DNA from: UBA7803 sp041395905
GTDB taxonomy: Bacteria > Pseudomonadota > Gammaproteobacteria > Pseudomonadales > Azotimanducaceae
NCBI GenBank assembly: GCA_041395905.1
Contig: JAWKZP010000020.1
Coordinates: 1 to 64,000, forward strand
Direction of reading: 5' to 3'
DNA length: 64,000 nucleotides
The notes under the pieces are model-generated. The model worked only from the letters and a program-made list of their open reading frames with translations. It did not search any database and had not been told where the DNA came from. Shown here piece by piece: positions 61,052 through 64,000 of this stretch. Within the stretch, counting starts at the first letter, position 1. Each line of letters opens with the position of its first letter. A program made the translations under genes and the position numbers.

Positions 61052-61501
61052 ATGGCTCGGTTTCTGGTCCTTAACGGGCCCAACCTGAATCTTCTGGGCA
61101 GCCGCGAGCCGGAGATATACGGCTACGACACCCTGGCAGACATCAATGCCCGTCTGGGCCGGCTGTGCGCCGATCAGGGCCACGAGTTGCGCTGCCTGCA
61201 GAGCAATGCGGAACATGTGCTGGTGGATGCCATTCACCAGGCCAAAGCGGACGGAATCGACTACATCGTCTTCAATCCGGGGGCCTACACCCACACCAGC
61301 GTCGCGCTGCGCGATGCGCTGCTGGGGGTGGCCATTCCGTTCATCGAGGTCCACCTCTCCAACGTTCACGCCCGCGAACCTTTTCGGCAGCACTCGTATC
61401 TCAGCGACGTAGCGACCGGTGTGATCACCGGGCTGGGAGCGCGGGGCTACGAGTTCGCCCTCATGGCGGCGATGGCGGCCCTTGCGCCCTCTGCCGGCTG
61501 A
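61052..61501 (+). CDS. aroQ: Type II 3-dehydroquinate dehydratase
   Basis: A 149-residue type II dehydroquinase, the third step of the shikimate pathway. LVLNGPNLNLLGSREPEIYG near the start holds the catalytic Arg18 and Tyr23, followed by LQSNAEHVLVDAIHQA, NPGAYTHTSVALRDAL and EVHLSNVHAREPFR. A strong ribosome site (GAGGGGAG) precedes the ATG. It is followed 19 bp later by accB, the usual gammaproteobacterial order. Confidence 0.95.
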   Translation: MARFLVLNGPNLNLLGSREPEIYGYDTLADINARLGRLCADQGHELRCLQSNAEHVLVDAIHQAKADGIDYIVFNPGAYTHTSVALRDALLGVAIPFIEVHLSNVHAREPFRQHSYLSDVATGVITGLGARGYEFALMAAMAALAPSAG

Positions 61502-61520
61502 GATCCAGGAGGTACAGCGC

Positions 61521-61946
61521 ATGGATCTGCGCAAGATCAAGAAGCTCATCGAGCTGGTGGAGGAATCCGGGTTGTCCGAGCTCGAGGTGCGCAGCGGCGA
61601 GGAGTCCGTCCGCATCGCGCGTCCGGTCGGGCCGGCGGTAGGAGCGCCGGCTGCGGCCACCGGGGCGCCTGGTGCGACGGCTGCGGCGGACGGGCCGGGA
61701 GCGCCGGTGGCCGCCCATACCGTCACGGCTCCGCTGACCGGCGTGTTCTACGCCAGCCCGGAGCCCGGGGCGCAGCCCTTCGCGGCGCCAGGACAGGCGG
61801 TCGCTGCCGGCGACGTGCTGTGCATCATCGAGAGCATGAAGATGATGAACGAGGTGCGCAGCGATCGCGCCGGGGTCGTCGCCGAGGTGTGCGTGGCCAA
61901 TGGCACGGCGGTCAGCGCCGGCCAGCCGCTGTTCCGGCTTCGCTGA
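61521..61946 (+). CDS. accB: Biotin carboxyl carrier protein of acetyl-CoA carboxylase
   Basis: A 141-residue BCCP. N-terminal helix MDLRKIKKLIELVEESGLSE, a Pro/Ala-rich linker (about 34-66), and the biotinyl domain with Lys107 in ESMKMMNEV. The carrier brings CO2 from biotin carboxylase to the carboxyltransferase in fatty-acid synthesis. AGGAGG precedes the ATG. The usual next gene, accC, is absent: prmA starts 3 bp after the stop. Confidence 0.95.
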   Translation: MDLRKIKKLIELVEESGLSELEVRSGEESVRIARPVGPAVGAPAAATGAPGATAAADGPGAPVAAHTVTAPLTGVFYASPEPGAQPFAAPGQAVAAGDVLCIIESMKMMNEVRSDRAGVVAEVCVANGTAVSAGQPLFRLR

Positions 61947-61949
61947 GTC

Positions 61950-62831
61950 TTGGCCTGGCTGCGGGTCAGCGTTGCGGTGGACGGTGCTGATGGCGACCGG
62001 GTCAGCGATCTGCTGCAGGCACTGGGCGCGCTCTCCGTGACCGCCGACGCGGCCGGGGCGGACGAGCTTCTCGAACCTGCGCCGGGCACCACGCCGCTGT
62101 GGCGGACGGTGCGCCTGCAGGCGCTGTTCGACGTCGAGCGTCCGCTCGGCGACATTACCGAGGCACTGCGCGCTGCCGGCCACGCCCTGGCGGACGTCGA
62201 CTTCGTGGACGACGCCGACTGGATGGACAGCTGGCGCGCTCATGCCGTGCGGCGAGCCTTCGCCGGGCGCCTGTGGCTGCTGCCGCGCGACGAGCCCCTG
62301 CCCGAAGCGGCGCAGGGCGGCGTCGTGCTGCGCCTCGACCCGGGCCTGGCGTTCGGCTCGGGCTCTCACGAAACGACCCGCCTGTGCCTGGAGTGGCTTG
62401 CCGCCGTCGATCTCGCCGGGGCGCGGCTGCTGGATTTCGGCTGCGGCTCCGGAATTCTCGCCGTCGCGGCTTGCCTGCTCGGGGCTGCCCGGGTGGTTGC
62501 GGTGGATCATGATCCGCAGGCGCTGGTCGCGACGCGCGACAACGCCGCCTACAATTCCATCGAGGCGTCCCGGCTGGAGGTACTGACGGCCGCGGAGCTG
62601 CCCGAACCTGCGACGCCTTTCGACGTGGTGATTGCCAACATCCTGGCCAATCCTCTGATCGAGCTCGCGCCGCGACTCACGGCCCTGGTGCGGCCGGGCG
62701 GCCGGTTGGTGCTTTCGGGCCTGCTGGCCACGCAGGCGGATGCGATTCGCGCCAGCTACCCGCAGATCCGGTTCGAACCGGTCGTTCAGGATGGCGACTG
62801 GATCCGGATGGACGGCGTTCGCGTCGCCTGA
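61950..62831 (+). CDS. prmA: Ribosomal protein L11 methyltransferase
   Basis: A 293-residue class I methyltransferase. The N-terminal substrate-binding domain (1-80) contains WLRVSVAVDG, followed by DPGLAFGSGSHETTRLCLEWL, the SAM motif LLDFGCGSGILAVAA, and FDVVIANILANPLIELAPRL. Starts at TTG, 3 bp after accB, so the two are translationally linked. PrmA trimethylates L11 in the large ribosomal subunit. Confidence 0.94.
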   Translation: MAWLRVSVAVDGADGDRVSDLLQALGALSVTADAAGADELLEPAPGTTPLWRTVRLQALFDVERPLGDITEALRAAGHALADVDFVDDADWMDSWRAHAVRRAFAGRLWLLPRDEPLPEAAQGGVVLRLDPGLAFGSGSHETTRLCLEWLAAVDLAGARLLDFGCGSGILAVAACLLGAARVVAVDHDPQALVATRDNAAYNSIEASRLEVLTAAELPEPATPFDVVIANILANPLIELAPRLTALVRPGGRLVLSGLLATQADAIRASYPQIRFEPVVQDGDWIRMDGVRVA

Positions 62832-62885
62832 GGCGGCGCGGGCGGCGAATGACACGGGATTTCATCGGACCACTGTTGCGATGCC

Positions 62886-64000
62886 ATGGCGGAAGACGAA
62901 CTCGAACCCCTGATCACCGAGTGCCCGAGCTGCCATACGCGCTTCCGGGTAACCGAGGGCCAGTTGCAGGTAGCCAAGGGCAGGGTGCGCTGCGGTGCCT
63001 GCCTGACCGTGTTTCAGGGCGTCGAGCGGCTGGTCTGGGACGATGAAACGCAGATGTTCGGCAGTGAGCAGGAAGCTCAGGAGGTGCTCGATCAGCTGCT
63101 GAGTGAGCTCGGACCGGCCCCGGACGAGGTGGCCGCGCACGGCGCCGGGGCGCCGGATCTGGATCTGGATCAGGAACATGCCTGGACTCGGGTCGAGGCC
63201 CCTGCAGATGGGCGGTCCGCGCCGACATCCGCGGCGGAGTCTGCTTCGGTCCAGCCGGCCGGGGCTGGTACCAGGGCAGCGTCGATGCCGCTGTTCGGCG
63301 GTTTCGAGCAGGCCAGCGGGGCGGCCCCGCGGGATGCGGACAGTCCCGCGCGCTCCGCACCCGCGCCCATGGCCGAGGCGTCCGGCGTGACCGCCGAAGA
63401 TGCCGGCGTGCCCGCCGAAGACGCCGGCGCGGACGCCGAAGTCGCCGGCGCGGACGCCGAAGTCGCCGGCGCGGACGCCGAAGACGCCGGCGCGGACTCT
63501 GAGGACCTGCAGGCGGCGGCGGACGCCCTGACCGACGCAGCGGAAACCGCACGGGTGGACATCACCTTCGAAGGCGTCGCCGGGGGCATCCGAGCGGACG
63601 GCGGGGACGCGGAGACCATCGGCGCGAATGCAGAGGCTGCAGAGCCCGACGCGGTGGATGCGGGAGGCATCGGCGTGGCTGCTCCGGCCACCGACGTCGA
63701 TGCGGCCGCACAGCTGCAGGCCGCCGAGGCGCCCGCGACGGCTAGCGGCAGCGCACCGGCTCCCGCGGTCTCGGTGGCCCGTGCGGAGGTCCAGGCGAAG
63801 ACCCGCTCGGAGGCCGAGCAGGCCCGGGCTGCGGCCCGCGACGCCGCCGCAGCCGAAGTGCTGTTCGGGGAGCCGCGCAGGGCGCGCCCGCTGGTATGGC
63901 TGGGCATCGTCCTGGCTTCCCTGGCGCTGGTGGCCCAGGTGCTTTACTACCGCTTCGACGACTGGGCGCACGAGCCCCTGCTGGAACCGGTGTACCGCCA
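62886..64000 (+). CDS. Zinc-ribbon DUF3426 membrane protein, C-terminus cut by window edge
   Basis: The first 371 codons lie in the window. An N-terminal MJ0042-type zinc ribbon has Cys13-x-x-Cys16 and Cys36-x-x-Cys39 (TECPSCHTRF, RCGACLTVF). A long acidic, low-complexity region (about 70-330) includes five 7-residue repeats of the type AEDAGAD. One membrane span at about 336-355 (LVWLGIVLASLALVAQVLYY) precedes the start of the DUF3426 domain. The gene follows prmA, its usual neighbour. It probably anchors a periplasmic domain to the inner membrane; function unknown. Confidence 0.88.
   Translation, partial: MAEDELEPLITECPSCHTRFRVTEGQLQVAKGRVRCGACLTVFQGVERLVWDDETQMFGSEQEAQEVLDQLLSELGPAPDEVAAHGAGAPDLDLDQEHAWTRVEAPADGRSAPTSAAESASVQPAGAGTRAASMPLFGGFEQASGAAPRDADSPARSAPAPMAEASGVTAEDAGVPAEDAGADAEVAGADAEVAGADAEDAGADSEDLQAAADALTDAAETARVDITFEGVAGGIRADGGDAETIGANAEAAEPDAVDAGGIGVAAPATDVDAAAQLQAAEAPATASGSAPAPAVSVARAEVQAKTRSEAEQARAAARDAAAAEVLFGEPRRARPLVWLGIVLASLALVAQVLYYRFDDWAHEPLLEPVYR
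63393..63497. repeat. In-frame 21-bp tandem repeat, five copies
   Basis: Five consecutive copies of GCCGAAGACGCCGGCGCGGAC (with variants at one codon) encode A-E-(D/V)-A-G-(A/V)-(D/P). The third and fourth copies are identical. They lie in the acidic linker of the DUF3426 gene and keep the frame, so copy number can change the linker length without breaking the protein. Confidence 0.9.

Overview
The window is 64 kb of gene-dense, high-G+C DNA from a Gammaproteobacterium. The gene content supports this: greB, Syd-like, aceK, mpl, srkA, prmA, aroQ-accB, a three-domain dsbD, DUF2970, DUF2333 and DUF3426 proteins. Four acyl-CoA dehydrogenases, many short-chain dehydrogenases, four Fe(II) oxygenases, a PPi-type phosphofructokinase and an H+-pyrophosphatase suggest a heterotroph that degrades fatty acids, terpenoids or xenobiotics. 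I cannot assign a genus. I saw no rRNA, tRNA, CRISPR array, phage or transposase.

Layout. 0-3 kb: minus-strand operon of EF-hand protein, ECF sigma factor, anti-sigma factor, periplasmic metal sensor and a Syd-like gene, then greB. 3-8.5 kb: RNA ligase-like phosphodiesterase, mtnA plus class II aldolase, two coupled TauD-type oxygenases, and a PECR-like reductase. 8.5-9 kb: gene-free spacer with a 165-bp hairpin element. 9-14 kb: PLP trans-sulfuration enzyme, GNAT, citrate synthase with a divergent LysR regulator. 14-18 kb: SIS isomerase, GH20 hexosaminidase and a sugar kinase (aminosugar recycling). 18-25 kb: phytanoyl-CoA-type oxygenases, nitroreductase, M20 amidohydrolase, two metallo-hydrolase genes. 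25-28 kb: a metallo-beta-lactamase-fold gene and nadE, both broken by single-base indels. 28-30.6 kb: paired acyl-CoA dehydrogenases.

30.7-33.3 kb holds the most striking locus. A secreted alpha/beta hydrolase is followed by a linalool dehydratase/isomerase-like gene with one in-frame TGA. The TGA replaces the second of the two conserved catalytic cysteines. It is followed at the expected distance by a short hairpin whose loop, GGUCU, closely matches the E. coli fdhF SECIS loop AGGUCU. I interpret this as a new selenoprotein family: a selenocysteine Ldi-like enzyme.

33-43 kb: a GFA-ArsC fusion, a HAD phosphatase with aceK and short-chain dehydrogenases, a TauE permease, acyltransferases, srkA and a 21-bp tandem repeat. 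43-50 kb: comF, two FadE5-type acyl-CoA dehydrogenases, mpl. 51-57 kb: PPi-dependent phosphofructokinase and K+-dependent hppA, which together suggest a pyrophosphate-linked energy economy. 57-64 kb: copper chaperone, dsbD, aroQ-accB-prmA (accC absent from its usual place) and a truncated zinc-ribbon DUF3426 gene with its own 21-bp repeats.
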